Source: Catonella morbi ATCC 51271 (GTDB taxonomy: Bacteria > Bacillota > Clostridia > Lachnospirales > Lachnospiraceae). Taken from it: a DNA stretch of 64,000 nt. The notes beneath the pieces were generated by a model. That model was not told the origin of the DNA, searched no databases, and worked only from the letters and a program-made list of their open reading frames with translations. Numbering within the stretch: position 1 is the first letter of the stretch; every line of letters starts with the position of its first letter. A program made the position numbers and the translations under genes. The stretch is from positions 125,733-189,732 of the forward strand of contig NZ_KI535369.1 of assembly GCF_000160035.2 (NCBI RefSeq), written 5' to 3'. Below, piece by piece: positions 52,233 through 61,835 of this stretch.

Positions 52233-53123
52233 CTATCTTTCAAAAACTTCCTCAGTTTTTTCAATAACTAATACCTGCTCCTGTCCTTCATTACACTTCA
52301 TAAGTTCTGTTTCAATCCTTATTGCCTGTTTCATTGCCCTTGTGGTTTCTTCCTTAAGTCTTGATACAGTTTCCACATAAGCCTTGCCTTCGCCTTGCAG
52401 AAAAGCATCTTTAACCGTCTGTATCCACTCCTCCTTGTTAGACTTTCCCTTTATATCATCCATATATCCAAATGCCCTATCATAATTTTCCATAAAATCA
52501 ACTATATCTTTAGCTAATGAAATACTTATATTTCTTGGGACTTCTATTGTTTTATCCTGGACTTTTTCAATCTTATCAAAAAGATTATAGCTTCCAATAA
52601 ATCTTACAACTTGCTGCGGTTTACCTTGTTCTTCTGATATAAGACCAATCCGCCCTGTACTGCTCACAATATCATCAACCATCCAGGCAGCCTTATAAAG
52701 CTCACCATTATATTTAATGGTATCACCTACTTTTATACCTGTTGTCGATTCATCAAAGGATTTTTCAAACTCTTTAATTGCACTTCCATTTTCATAGTGC
52801 CAGTCTATATCTTCTATTATATCCTCTACTTCATTTACATTTCTTTTATCGATATATTCTGTAGTAACTTCTACCCTATACTCCTCTTTCGATACATCTG
52901 TAGAGAACTTCATTAATATATTTTCTTTTTCAGTATCAAAAAAGGAGCTGCTTTCCATAAAAGATTTACCATCTTCAAACTTAAAGTCTGCAAATATCTC
53001 TTTTACTTTGTCCAACTCTTTATGGGATACTGAAAGAAAAATCATATCTTTGTCCTTTAAAAACAAGCTTTTTTCAATATACCACCTTGCAAATGCTCTT
53101 TTATCAGGTAAATTTCCTTCCAT
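52233..53123 (-). CDS. Conjugative-element protein sharing the C-terminal domain of the giant methylase/helicase
   Basis: 296 residues. Unknown N-terminal domain. An insert VGDTIKYNGELYKAAWMVDDIVSSTGRIGLISE looks like a small SH3- or KOW-like barrel. Residues about 205-290 (LAKDIVDFMENYDRAFGYMDDIKGKSNKEEWIQTVKDAFLQGEG...IRIETEL) match the last 100 residues of the 53277 protein (EKIVRFMENYDSSFEYSKDIKGHSNRGEYIQTVKEDFLNGND...TNIETEL). The shared domain suggests a common binding partner in the element. Not a recognised family. Confidence 0.7.
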   Translation of the reverse strand: MEGNLPDKRAFARWYIEKSLFLKDKDMIFLSVSHKELDKVKEIFADFKFEDGKSFMESSSFFDTEKENILMKFSTDVSKEEYRVEVTTEYIDKRNVNEVEDIIEDIDWHYENGSAIKEFEKSFDESTTGIKVGDTIKYNGELYKAAWMVDDIVSSTGRIGLISEEQGKPQQVVRFIGSYNLFDKIEKVQDKTIEVPRNISISLAKDIVDFMENYDRAFGYMDDIKGKSNKEEWIQTVKDAFLQGEGKAYVETVSRLKEETTRAMKQAIRIETELMKCNEGQEQVLVIEKTEEVFER

Positions 53124-53228
53124 ATCTTTTCCCTCTTTTCCATAAAATACAACTTATTTTTATTACATTGCAATTTCTTAACCAATAGTTTCTTATTGCC
53201 ACTTCATCATTCGTTATCCGACATAAAC

Positions 53229-53262
53229 AAAAGACTACTGCTTGTTAAACCAGTAATCTTTT
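53229..53262 (-). terminator. Terminator of the giant methylase/helicase gene
   Basis: On the minus strand AAAAGATTACTGG pairs with CAGTAGTCTTTT, 8 to 11 paired bases, ending in TTTT. It lies between the 53277 and 52233 genes, so the downstream genes may have their own promoter. Confidence 0.65.
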
Positions 53263-53276
53263 GGACTTTCTTATAT

Positions 53277-56200
53277 TTATCTTTCTAAGTCTATGCAAGT
53301 TTCTCTTGAATTACTGGTAGCTTCACTTATATTTCCCGGTTCTTTATACATATGAAGCTCTGTTTCAATATTAGTGGCTTCTTTTAGTGCAGATGAAGTC
53401 TCATTCTTGAGTTTATCCATTTTAATGCTGTATTTTTCATCATTTCCATTAAGGAAATCTTCTTTTACAGTCTGTATATACTCTCCTCTATTAGAATGTC
53501 CTTTTATATCCTTGCTGTATTCAAAAGAACTGTCATAATTCTCCATAAACCTTACAATCTTCTCTGCAAGCCTGTCTGATATGTGATATCCACTTTTTTT
53601 AATCTCATCTCCCATCTCAAGAATACTGTTAAGTTCTGCCAGCCTTGTTGACTTTTCCTTAAGTTCCTCTGCTTTATGGAAAGGCTTATCAAACTCAGCT
53701 TTAGCCAAAACAAGCTGTTCTTTTGCTGTTTCCAGTTTTTCACTAAGCTTCTTAAGGCTTTCAGGAATTTTATCAATAACGTTGTCAAGTCTTGTAATAT
53801 TTCCATCTGAACTGTTTCCAAATGCACCTTTGTGTAATGCCTTACCTTTCAGCGTAAAAGTATATTCATTCCTCATAAAACTGTATCCTGCTTCTAGTAC
53901 AAAATTTCTGTAATTTCCTATTTCTTTTCTTTCATAAATTGGGATATTTTTAATGGTTTCTAATAATTTTTCACCTGCTGTTTTCTTATCCTCTATTTTT
54001 TCACCATTTAATATGATAAAAGTAAACTTGTCACCATCCTCCTTTCTGTACTCTATATCTGCAATATCTTCTTTCACAGCAGTTATAAGTTTTTCTGTTC
54101 TTTCTATTTCTCCCGGATATTCTTTTGTAAGCTGTTCCTCCAGCCTGTAACGATTAGCCCTGTAATCTGCCTCAAGCATCTTAAGTTTTGTAACTTCATT
54201 GTCTAAGTCCATTTTCTCCTTAATCATAGGATTTCCTGTTGCAAGCGCTTTAATTTCTGCGTAACTTAGTGAACTCTCATCCACATCTTCAACGGCTCTT
54301 ACAGGTGTTTTGCTTGTCATTATCTGTGATATGAATTTCTGTTTATTTTCTATTGTCTGCCAAAGGTAGGCATCAAAAGTATTTTCAGTAACATACCTGT
54401 AAATATATACATCAGAGTTCTCGTTGCCCTGTCGTACTATTCTTCCTGCCCTCTGTTCAAGATCTGAAGGTCTCCAGGGTACATCAAGGTCATGGAGTGC
54501 AATCAGTTTATTCTGTACATTTGTTCCGGCACCCATCTTATGTGTTGAACCCATAAGTATGCGGACTTCTCCTGTTCTTACCTTTGAAAATACTTTTTCT
54601 TTCTGTATGTCGTTTCCTGCATCATGGATAAATGCTATCTCTTTATCAGGTACTCCAAGTGTCACAAGTTTCTTTCTTATGTCATCATATATGTTAAATT
54701 TAGATTTTCCATTAGGTGTTGACATATCAGAAAAGACAAGCTGCGCTAACTTCTTTTCCCTTGTATTCTCCCATATTTCAAAAATCTTTCTTACACACAT
54801 ATTTACCTTACTGTCAGGATTATCAGGAAGCATTGGATTAATCAGCCTCTGGTCAAGTGCAAGTTTTCTGCCGTCATTAGTAATCCTTAACATATTATCT
54901 ATTTTAGGATCTATATCTCCCCCTCTTACATTATCAGCCCTGTCAGAAAGTGCTTTTAGTATCTCTTTCTGTTCAGGTGTAGGCTTTGTTTTAATAACCT
55001 CATAATGTGCCTCAGGTTTAGGAAGACTAAGCATATCTGCAGTCTGTATGTCTGCCGTTTCCTTAAACATCGTCATAAGTTCAGGCAGATTGAAGAACTT
55101 TGAAAACCTTGTCTTTACCCTGTATCCTATTCCCTCAGGAGAAAGCTCAAAATCTGTTGTAGTTTCCCCAAAGGTTGAAGCCCAACTGTCAAAGTTTAGT
55201 AATCCGCTTTTCCTGAGGTTGTCATACTGGAGATAACGCTGCATGGTATAAAGTTCTGTCATCGAGTTTGAAACCGGTGTTCCTGTTGCAAAAACTACAC
55301 CCTTTCCACCTGTAAGCTCATCCATATATCTGCACTTCATAAACATGTCTGATGATTTAAGTGCCTCTGATGTACCTATTCCTGCAACATTCTGCATTTT
55401 GGTATAAAGATAAAGATTCTTAAATTCATGTGCCTCATCAATGAACAGCCTGTCCACTCCAAGTTCCTCAAATATCGCTACATAATCCTTATTAAATGTA
55501 CTGTTTAATTTCTCAAGCCTTGTCTCAAGCTTCTTTTTTGTCTTTTCAAGCTCCTTTACACTGAATTTCTGATTTATGTTATACTTATAGTCTTCAATGC
55601 TTTTTATTATTCCCTGTATCTGACTCTTTATGTGTTTTTCCTGATATTCCTTTGACATTGGAATTTTTTCAAACTGCGTATGCCCGATTATCACTGCATC
55701 ATACTCCCCTGTTGCAATTCTTCCCAGAAAGCGTTTCCTGTTCCTCATCTCAAAGTCTTTTTTGTCTGCAACCATTATGTTTGCTCCAGGATAAAGCTGC
55801 ATAAATTCGCTTCCTATCTGTCCTGTTATATGGTTAGGTACAACAATAAGTGATTTAGTACATAATCCAAGTCTTTTACTTTCCATTGCAGCGGCTACCA
55901 TCTCAAAGGTTTTTCCTGCTCCTACCACATGTGCAAGCAGGGTGTTTCCTCCATATAGTATTCTTGCAACCGCATTTTTCTGATGTGGCTTTAGCTCTAT
56001 AGAAGCATTCATTCCTTCAAATGTAAGGCTGCTTCCGTCATATTCCCTGTTACGTACTGAGTTAAAACGCTCATTGTAAAGCTTTACAAGCCTCTCTCTC
56101 CTGTCCCTGTCATTAAATATCCAGTTCTTGAATTCATTGTTAAGAAGCTCCTGTTTCTGTCCTGCAAGCATTGTTTCTTTCTTATTCAATACCGAAACTT

Positions 56201-59200
56201 CCTCACCATCAGGACCTTTCTTTCTGTCATATACCTTTGTGTCCTTAAGGTTTAAGGCATTTTCAATAATCTTATAGGCATTTACTCTACCGGTTCCAAA
56301 TGCCATTTCAGCAAGGGTATTTCCTTTGTCCGCACTCTTCCCTTCAATATTCCATGCACCTGTTTCTTCTGAAAACCTTACCTTTATATCAGGCTGTACC
56401 CATGCTGAAGGTTTTAATGTTTTGAATACAAAGTCATTTATATCCTCTGCCGGTATCCATGCAGTTCCAAGCTTTACATTTATTTCAGAGGCAATAAGTT
56501 CTTTTGGCATTGCCTTCATAAGCTCTGCTCTCTGATATTCTAATAATCTGACCTCATTTTTTAAGACTTCCTTTTCCTGTTCGGTTATTCTTTCTGCAGA
56601 CATACTTTCAGTATACTTCAATTTTGAAATATAGCTGTCAACAATACCTGTCTTTTCCCTTATATTCCCGGAGAGATACTCGTCTTTTGTCACATATTCA
56701 TACTTAGGGATGTCAGTAACAGCTGCATTTATAAATGGAAGGGCTCCGTTTTCAGGCATTAACGATACTGTTTCATATCGTTTCTGCATGTCTGTAAGAT
56801 TAAGGAATATTTCTCCCTTCAATTCTTCTATAAGAGTCTTCCTGTCCTTTCCCGTAAGCCTTTCCATATAGGAAAAATCAATTTTACCCTTCTGTGACAC
56901 CGAAAGAACAAGAGCTTCAGGTGATGTGTCCACATGCTCTATAGGCTTTGCTACTGCTATTGTTCTTTTTGTAAATATATCGCCCTTTGACACAAACTTC
57001 CTGTCTTCATCAAGCACCTCTGCTGATGATACAAGCGGGAAGGCAGCATCCTGCCTGAACAGTCTTGTATTCCCCTGTCCATTTATAAAACCATATTTTT
57101 TTGAAAATGTATCATAGACTTCATTTAACCTGTCTTGAGCCGCTTTTACAGCTTCATCACTTACGTTTTCCTTCTGGGATTTTATTACATCATCAAGGGC
57201 ATTTCTTACACCTATATATGCTATGACTTTTTCTTTTTCACTTTTCACAGGCTCCCTTCTTACGTGTATGGTATGTTCCTTGCCTTTCTCATCGGTTTCT
57301 GTCACAGCTTTCCACATCCAGTTTTTCATAAAAAGTGAATTTTCCCTGTAATAAACTTCTCCATCAATTACAGTATATGAAAAGTTTCTGACATCATCAG
57401 TTGCAGGAATTGCTTCTTTTTCTTCTTTCAGTATCTCTGCTTCTTCATACCTTGTTTTTCCGGATATCTTCTCCCCGATGATTTCAATCCTCTTCCCAAG
57501 GCTCTTTCCACTCATTTCACCGGATACTGTAGAAAGAACAGGAGAACAGGTAATCGTATTGCCAAACCTTCCGGATACTTCTTCCATAGTTCCAATTACC
57601 ATTTCAGGGTTATCTACAAAGTATTTATTATAAGTAAGCCCTTTATCATCACTTGAGAGATGTATCCAGTCCTCATCTCGCTCCATTACGCTGTCCCTCT
57701 TTTTAAAGAAGATAATGTCAGATGTTACCTCTGTTCCTGCCATCCCCTTAAAAGTGTTGTTTGGAAGTCTTATTGCACCTAAAAACTCTGCTCTTGCAGC
57801 AATATACTTTCTTACGCTTTCATCCTTTTTATCCATAGTTCCGGATGAAGTGATAAATGCTATTATTCCGCCATTTCTTACCTTGTCTATGGATTTTGCA
57901 AAAAAGTAATCATGTATAAGAAAATTATTCCTGTCATAGTCTCTGTCATTTAGCTTAAAATCTCCAAATGGCACATTTCCTATTGAAGCATCAAAGAAGT
58001 TGTTTGAGAATGTGGTTTCTTCAAAGCCCTTAATCTGTATATTACTCTCCGGATAAAGAAGTTTCGCAATCCTTCCACTTATGCTGTCTTGCTCAACTCC
58101 GTAAAACTTAACACCCTGCATTTCATTAGGAAGATTTCCTATAAAATTGCCAATACCCATAGAAGGCTCAAGTACATTTCCTTTTCTTAAGCCCATACCC
58201 GAAAGTATCTTATACATGCCATCTATTACCGGTTTGGGTGTGTAAAATCCTGTAAGTGTTGACTGTCTTGCAGCTTCATATTCATGCTGCGTGAGGTTTT
58301 CTTTCAAAAAGTTTCGTACAGCTTCCCATTGTCCCAATTTAGTCTCATCAAATACATCAGCAAGACCACCCCAGCCTACATACTTTGCAAGTACCACCTG
58401 TGCTTCGGTATTAAGTTCTCTTTCTCCTTCTTCAATGCTCTTTAACATGATTATTGCATCAACATTGTTTACAAGCCGTTTACTTGGTTCAAGCGTTTCA
58501 GGAAGCGTATCTGCTGTTATTTTATAGTTGCTTATATTGTCTGCCTTTACAATAGGTTTAACGTCTGTTACAGGCTCTATGCTTTCTATGGCATTTTCTA
58601 TATTAAATACAATCTGTCCTTCGCCGGTATTGCCTGGAATTATGAATTTTGTAGGTTCAACAGTTTCTTTTTCAGTATCATCTTCTTGTAAGTTTTCTTT
58701 TTTGGTATATTCAGCCTGTATTTCTTCTTCCGGTAATGGCTGTTTTTCATGCTGAAGCTTTTCTTCTTCAGCTATAGATTGTCTAAACTTTTCAAGGTCT
58801 ATCTTCCTTGCATAAAGCTCTGCAACAGGGTGCACATCACTATAATACTTGGTAAGTGAAGCAGAGCCTTCATTAACCGATGAAAGCCTCATTATACTTC
58901 CTGTAAAGGAATTAGGGCTGTATACGTTTCCTGATATTTTATATTCTTCGTTCTGATATATTACCGGGAGTCCTTCAAGGTCATAATCTTTAATGCTTAG
59001 CAATACAATATCCTCATTATTCCCAATCTTTTTAGATGGTTCAGCTTCTTTAGTTATTTCTTTTTCAGAACCTTTGCTTTTTTCTATGGCTTTATCCTGA
59101 AACCTGCCTGTTTTGGGCTCAGCTTCTTTTTCAAATCTCTCTTCCATTTCTCTGATAAAGCCGTCCGTAAGTTCTAAAGCATGTGTCCAGGCTGCGAAAA

Positions 59201-59921
59201 GCCTTGTACTGTTATTAAGAACTCTGAAAATCTCCTTTATGCCATCCTTTCCATAAATGCTGTCCACATCTTCACCAAGCTTTGAAGCAATAAGGATAGA
59301 GCTTATTTTCTTTATGGCATTAAGGATTTCTTCTTTCTGTACCTGTCTTGATTTATAGCTGTGATAGAATTCATTATCTGTCAATGCAGCATTTCTTACC
59401 AATGTTTCCAGTTCATCAAACATACTTTCTTCAATGTCCTGTCCCAGTCCTTCTCTGTAAGCCCTTGCTATGTCAAAACCTTTATAGATATTTTCATTTA
59501 TTGTATTGCCAGTTAATGGATAACTTTTCATGTATTGAAGAATCTCATTTTTATGCTCAGCTATATGTTTTTCATCTTTGTTTTCTCTGCCTGATGTTAC
59601 AGACCTGTCAAACATGTATATCACCCGAGGTTTTCTGTAATTTCCCATAAGAAATTTTGTTGACTTTGAACCATACCTGACCTGTCTGCCAAGAGCCTGC
59701 CATTTTGTATATGTTTCAAACCTGGTAAAATTTATCTTTTTTTGCCACAGTATAAGCTGGTTTGAAAACGAAAGACTGTCTGCCTTTTTCGCAACATCAA
59801 GAAACCCATTTAGGCTCTCCAGCCTGAAAAAATTTCTGTATGCTTCATTCATCACTTCCATCAGCCCACCTATTATTTCTTCATAATAGGCTTGAGGATC
59901 TTTTTCGTATTTAATGCCCAT
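53277..59921 (-). CDS. Giant DNA methylase/SNF2-type helicase of the conjugative element
   Basis: 2214 residues from the ATG at 59921; a GTG at 59933 touches the AAAGGGG site. Residues 1-110 have an ArdC/antirestriction-like start (LSFSNQLILWQKKINFTRFETYTKWQALGRQVRYGSKSTKFLMG). A charged spacer follows, then an N6-adenine methylase-like domain near residues 585-720 with motif I EPSMGIGNF and motif IV GNVPFG (consensus is NPPF/Y). A helicase core at about 1330-1850 has Walker A GAGKT, DEAH (IDEAHEFKNL), GTPVSNSMTE and QRAGRIVRQG. The last 100 residues repeat in the 52233 protein. Such proteins occur in Firmicute conjugative elements; the role may be shielding incoming DNA, which is inference. 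Confidence 0.85.
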   Translation of the reverse strand: MGIKYEKDPQAYYEEIIGGLMEVMNEAYRNFFRLESLNGFLDVAKKADSLSFSNQLILWQKKINFTRFETYTKWQALGRQVRYGSKSTKFLMGNYRKPRVIYMFDRSVTSGRENKDEKHIAEHKNEILQYMKSYPLTGNTINENIYKGFDIARAYREGLGQDIEESMFDELETLVRNAALTDNEFYHSYKSRQVQKEEILNAIKKISSILIASKLGEDVDSIYGKDGIKEIFRVLNNSTRLFAAWTHALELTDGFIREMEERFEKEAEPKTGRFQDKAIEKSKGSEKEITKEAEPSKKIGNNEDIVLLSIKDYDLEGLPVIYQNEEYKISGNVYSPNSFTGSIMRLSSVNEGSASLTKYYSDVHPVAELYARKIDLEKFRQSIAEEEKLQHEKQPLPEEEIQAEYTKKENLQEDDTEKETVEPTKFIIPGNTGEGQIVFNIENAIESIEPVTDVKPIVKADNISNYKITADTLPETLEPSKRLVNNVDAIIMLKSIEEGERELNTEAQVVLAKYVGWGGLADVFDETKLGQWEAVRNFLKENLTQHEYEAARQSTLTGFYTPKPVIDGMYKILSGMGLRKGNVLEPSMGIGNFIGNLPNEMQGVKFYGVEQDSISGRIAKLLYPESNIQIKGFEETTFSNNFFDASIGNVPFGDFKLNDRDYDRNNFLIHDYFFAKSIDKVRNGGIIAFITSSGTMDKKDESVRKYIAARAEFLGAIRLPNNTFKGMAGTEVTSDIIFFKKRDSVMERDEDWIHLSSDDKGLTYNKYFVDNPEMVIGTMEEVSGRFGNTITCSPVLSTVSGEMSGKSLGKRIEIIGEKISGKTRYEEAEILKEEKEAIPATDDVRNFSYTVIDGEVYYRENSLFMKNWMWKAVTETDEKGKEHTIHVRREPVKSEKEKVIAYIGVRNALDDVIKSQKENVSDEAVKAAQDRLNEVYDTFSKKYGFINGQGNTRLFRQDAAFPLVSSAEVLDEDRKFVSKGDIFTKRTIAVAKPIEHVDTSPEALVLSVSQKGKIDFSYMERLTGKDRKTLIEELKGEIFLNLTDMQKRYETVSLMPENGALPFINAAVTDIPKYEYVTKDEYLSGNIREKTGIVDSYISKLKYTESMSAERITEQEKEVLKNEVRLLEYQRAELMKAMPKELIASEINVKLGTAWIPAEDINDFVFKTLKPSAWVQPDIKVRFSEETGAWNIEGKSADKGNTLAEMAFGTGRVNAYKIIENALNLKDTKVYDRKKGPDGEEVSVLNKKETMLAGQKQELLNNEFKNWIFNDRDRRERLVKLYNERFNSVRNREYDGSSLTFEGMNASIELKPHQKNAVARILYGGNTLLAHVVGAGKTFEMVAAAMESKRLGLCTKSLIVVPNHITGQIGSEFMQLYPGANIMVADKKDFEMRNRKRFLGRIATGEYDAVIIGHTQFEKIPMSKEYQEKHIKSQIQGIIKSIEDYKYNINQKFSVKELEKTKKKLETRLEKLNSTFNKDYVAIFEELGVDRLFIDEAHEFKNLYLYTKMQNVAGIGTSEALKSSDMFMKCRYMDELTGGKGVVFATGTPVSNSMTELYTMQRYLQYDNLRKSGLLNFDSWASTFGETTTDFELSPEGIGYRVKTRFSKFFNLPELMTMFKETADIQTADMLSLPKPEAHYEVIKTKPTPEQKEILKALSDRADNVRGGDIDPKIDNMLRITNDGRKLALDQRLINPMLPDNPDSKVNMCVRKIFEIWENTREKKLAQLVFSDMSTPNGKSKFNIYDDIRKKLVTLGVPDKEIAFIHDAGNDIQKEKVFSKVRTGEVRILMGSTHKMGAGTNVQNKLIALHDLDVPWRPSDLEQRAGRIVRQGNENSDVYIYRYVTENTFDAYLWQTIENKQKFISQIMTSKTPVRAVEDVDESSLSYAEIKALATGNPMIKEKMDLDNEVTKLKMLEADYRANRYRLEEQLTKEYPGEIERTEKLITAVKEDIADIEYRKEDGDKFTFIILNGEKIEDKKTAGEKLLETIKNIPIYERKEIGNYRNFVLEAGYSFMRNEYTFTLKGKALHKGAFGNSSDGNITRLDNVIDKIPESLKKLSEKLETAKEQLVLAKAEFDKPFHKAEELKEKSTRLAELNSILEMGDEIKKSGYHISDRLAEKIVRFMENYDSSFEYSKDIKGHSNRGEYIQTVKEDFLNGNDEKYSIKMDKLKNETSSALKEATNIETELHMYKEPGNISEATSNSRETCIDLER

Positions 59922-59957
59922 CTTCTTATCCACCCCTTTAAGCTAAATATTGTTTTA

Positions 59958-60001
59958 AAACAAGTAAAGACTATCACTTATGTAACAGCCTTTACTTGTT
60001 T
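59958..60001 (-). terminator. Terminator of the 60053 gene
   Basis: AAACAAGTAAAG pairs with CTTTACTTGTTT (12 bp) around a 20-base loop, with T-rich sequence on both sides. Confidence 0.75.
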
Positions 60002-60052
60002 TCTCATATTAAATTTATATATTTATTGCAATTAAAAAGCGGTTTGTTAAAA

Positions 60053-60835
60053 TCAAAGGTTATCTTCAGCCTTATCTTCTTCTGAAACATACTTGATAAA
60101 TTCAGTCGTCCTTTTAATAAACCTCTTTCTGTTGCTTTCCGCCAGCCATTTCATTGCATTCATAAATGATTTAATTCTTGTTTCACCTTCTTTTTCAAAT
60201 TCCGGTATTCTGTCACCTTCAGGACTTGCAGGAAAAAAATCAATCGGAATGTCTTCAAAAAAGTAATATCTTATCTGATTTGCGTATGCTATTTGGTCAA
60301 GGTAGTCAATAAAGCCATTTCCCTGTTCAAAATGCAGATTAATTCTGCCAAGCTTATCATACTCATACTCCTCAACATCCTCTGAAAGTCCTTCTATCAG
60401 CTTCATTGCCTTTGCTGCTTCCCTTAGGATTTTAATGTCCTTATACTTATCATCAAAGAGGTCAGCTACTTCTTTTTCATAGCTGGTTTTTGTATCTTCT
60501 CTGTCTGCTCCGGAAAATGGGAAGTAATGAACATCTCCATTTTTCAGGCTTATCTTCAGAAGTCTTGGCGGATTATACAGTATCATTGTTCCTCCGCCTG
60601 AAATCTCAATGTTATAAGGTGCGTGGATAAAAGCATATCCCAATGCCGGTACTGATATTTCATATTCATCCGGTCTGTAACCATAATCATCAGTAGCCAC
60701 AATATTTGCTGAAACTATATCATCATATAGTGTAAGGCTTTCGGGAAAATAAGAATCAGGCTCTGATACCGTCCTTATAATCTGCTCCCCATAATTTTCC
60801 CCTCCTAAATCAATAAGCATGTTCTCATCGTACAT
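60053..60835 (-). CDS. Conjugative-element protein of unknown function
   Basis: 260 residues, AAAGGAG before the ATG. MYDENMLIDLGGENYGEQIIRTVSEPDSYFPESLTLYDDIVSANIVATDDYGYRPDEYEISVPALGYAFIHAPYNIEISGGGTMILYNPPRLLKISLKNGDVHYFPF is a strand-rich start; the rest is mostly helical and acidic. No membrane segment, no signal, no catalytic motif that I recognise. Flanked by its own terminator and by the nuclease-like gene upstream, so likely a single-gene transcript. Confidence 0.6.
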   Translation of the reverse strand: MYDENMLIDLGGENYGEQIIRTVSEPDSYFPESLTLYDDIVSANIVATDDYGYRPDEYEISVPALGYAFIHAPYNIEISGGGTMILYNPPRLLKISLKNGDVHYFPFSGADREDTKTSYEKEVADLFDDKYKDIKILREAAKAMKLIEGLSEDVEEYEYDKLGRINLHFEQGNGFIDYLDQIAYANQIRYYFFEDIPIDFFPASPEGDRIPEFEKEGETRIKSFMNAMKWLAESNRKRFIKRTTEFIKYVSEEDKAEDNL

Positions 60836-60879
60836 AAAAAACTCCTTTCCGGTTTTTATATTTATCCTTTTTATGACAA

Positions 60880-60909
60880 AAGGGATAACAATTTTATCCG
60901 TTATCCCTT
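60880..60909 (-). terminator. Terminator of the nuclease-like gene
   Basis: AAGGGATAAC pairs with GTTATCCCTT, a perfect 10-bp stem with a 10-base loop, placed 20 bases after the 60930 gene. Confidence 0.8.
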
Positions 60910-60929
60910 GAATTTACAGCTCTTTTATA

Positions 60930-61616
60930 TTAAATTTCAACATCCCATTCATCTTCATCTATACCGTTAATACTAAGTAAGTCTTCTATTTCAATACCAT
61001 CTGTTTGTTCATTTTCTTTATCCTTCTGCTCATTATATTCTTTCTCGAGCTTTTCAGCCTTTACCGGATCAAATGAAAATGGTATCAGGTTACATTCTTC
61101 ATCATACCGGTATATTCCGGTTACTTCTTCACTTACTGTAGTTTCATGAAAATAATCATCATTTTTTCTGACCAAAAATGTTTCAAAGTAATCCGAAATA
61201 TCTCCTTTTGCTATCCCAAGCTGAAGATATTTTTCATCAACACTTTGTAAAATTAAGTGATGACTTTTTATCTTAGTCTGAGGATTGGTCATCTCAACTA
61301 TTTTGGCTTTATCAAGATTAAACATGAACTCTTTAAAATAATATATTCGATTCTTAACATTTTCTAACTGTTCAGGATTATTATTATTTATTTTTTCGTA
61401 TATTTCCTCATCTGTCAGTTTTTCTTTTCTGATTTTATTGAAAAGCCTTATACCATTAATAGCTCCATTTGAAGGATTTGTGTAATGTAATCCCAACAAA
61501 TGTGGCAAAACATTTCTGTCTATCTTAACGTTAAATTTCATTCCATTTGTTTCTATTAATAAATCTATATTTGCAATTCTCTTTCCCCACTGTAATATTT
61601 CCTGAACTCTCTTCAT
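60930..61616 (-). CDS. PBECR4-like nuclease candidate
   Basis: 228 residues. The pattern VLPHLLGLHYTN near residue 36, LFNKIRKEKLTDEEIYEKI near 58, KNRIYYFKEFMFNLDKAKIVEM near 86 and IKSHHLILQSVDEKYLQLGIAKGD near 116 fits my memory of the PBECR4 domain (phage Barnase-EndoU-ColicinE5/D-RelE-like nuclease), placed in the first 165 residues; His36-type and Lys/Arg residues would be catalytic. The C-terminal 60 residues are acidic. No immunity gene is recognised next to it. It lies directly downstream of a structured RNA candidate. The family assignment needs a profile search; the protein could be an abortive-infection or element-defence enzyme. Confidence 0.55.
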   Translation of the reverse strand: MKRVQEILQWGKRIANIDLLIETNGMKFNVKIDRNVLPHLLGLHYTNPSNGAINGIRLFNKIRKEKLTDEEIYEKINNNNPEQLENVKNRIYYFKEFMFNLDKAKIVEMTNPQTKIKSHHLILQSVDEKYLQLGIAKGDISDYFETFLVRKNDDYFHETTVSEEVTGIYRYDEECNLIPFSFDPVKAEKLEKEYNEQKDKENEQTDGIEIEDLLSINGIDEDEWDVEI

Positions 61617-61640
61617 GTCTTCTCCTTATATATAATGCAT

Positions 61641-61675
61641 AAAAGGAAATCTGATATAACATCAAATTTCCTTTT
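61641..61675 (-). terminator. Strong hairpin between the RNA candidate and the nuclease-like gene
   Basis: On the minus strand AAAAGGAAATTTGAT pairs with ATCAGATTTCCTTTT, a 15-bp stem with one G-T pair and a five-base loop. It would end a short transcript covering 61680-61840, leaving the RNA separate from the gene. The U run after the stem is only the stem's own TTTT. Confidence 0.75.
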
Positions 61676-61679
61676 ACAT

Positions 61680-61835
61680 TGGGCTTTTAACGTGTTTCGG
61701 CTGGGTTTACAGCTCACTTCCCCCACGCTTTGGTCTGCCACAAACCCTAATGGCAATGCTTTTCGCTAGGTGCAATATTTCTAACCCCTTGCACAGGGAC
61801 AAGGTAAGCATTACCCCTGAGCTTATTTCTCAACT
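61680..61835 (-). ncRNA. Structured small RNA candidate, possibly HEARO/omega-RNA-like
   Basis: Read on the minus strand. GGTAATGCTT (61815-61806) pairs over 10 positions with AAGCATTGCC (61761-61752), enclosing hairpin GTGCAA/TTGCAC (61794-61789 with 61775-61770). Next GGGTTT (61747-61742) pairs with AAACCC (61708-61703), enclosing GTGGCAGACC and GGGGGAAGTGAGC; an alternative GCTG/CAGC hairpin overlaps. This is GC-richer than its surroundings and has no ORF, which suggests a stable RNA. A TATACT -10 lies at 61843-61838. The shape and the GTGGCAGAC/GGGGGAAG segments recall IscB-associated omega RNA (HEARO), but no IscB gene is here. Class is unproven. Confidence 0.5.

Noticed and set aside
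54424-55005. 193-codon plus-strand ORF inside the giant helicase gene
   Set aside because: Ser/Leu/Phe-rich antisense shadow of conserved helicase motifs, no ribosome site.
61680-61835. Group II intron domain V, tmRNA or retron
   Set aside because: The fold lacks the domain V hairpin with its AGC triad, a tRNA-like acceptor, and any reverse transcriptase gene nearby.
61680-61835. Riboswitch for the nuclease-like gene
   Set aside because: A strong hairpin at 61641-61675 separates it from the gene, and no known riboswitch consensus is recognised; kept as an RNA candidate only.
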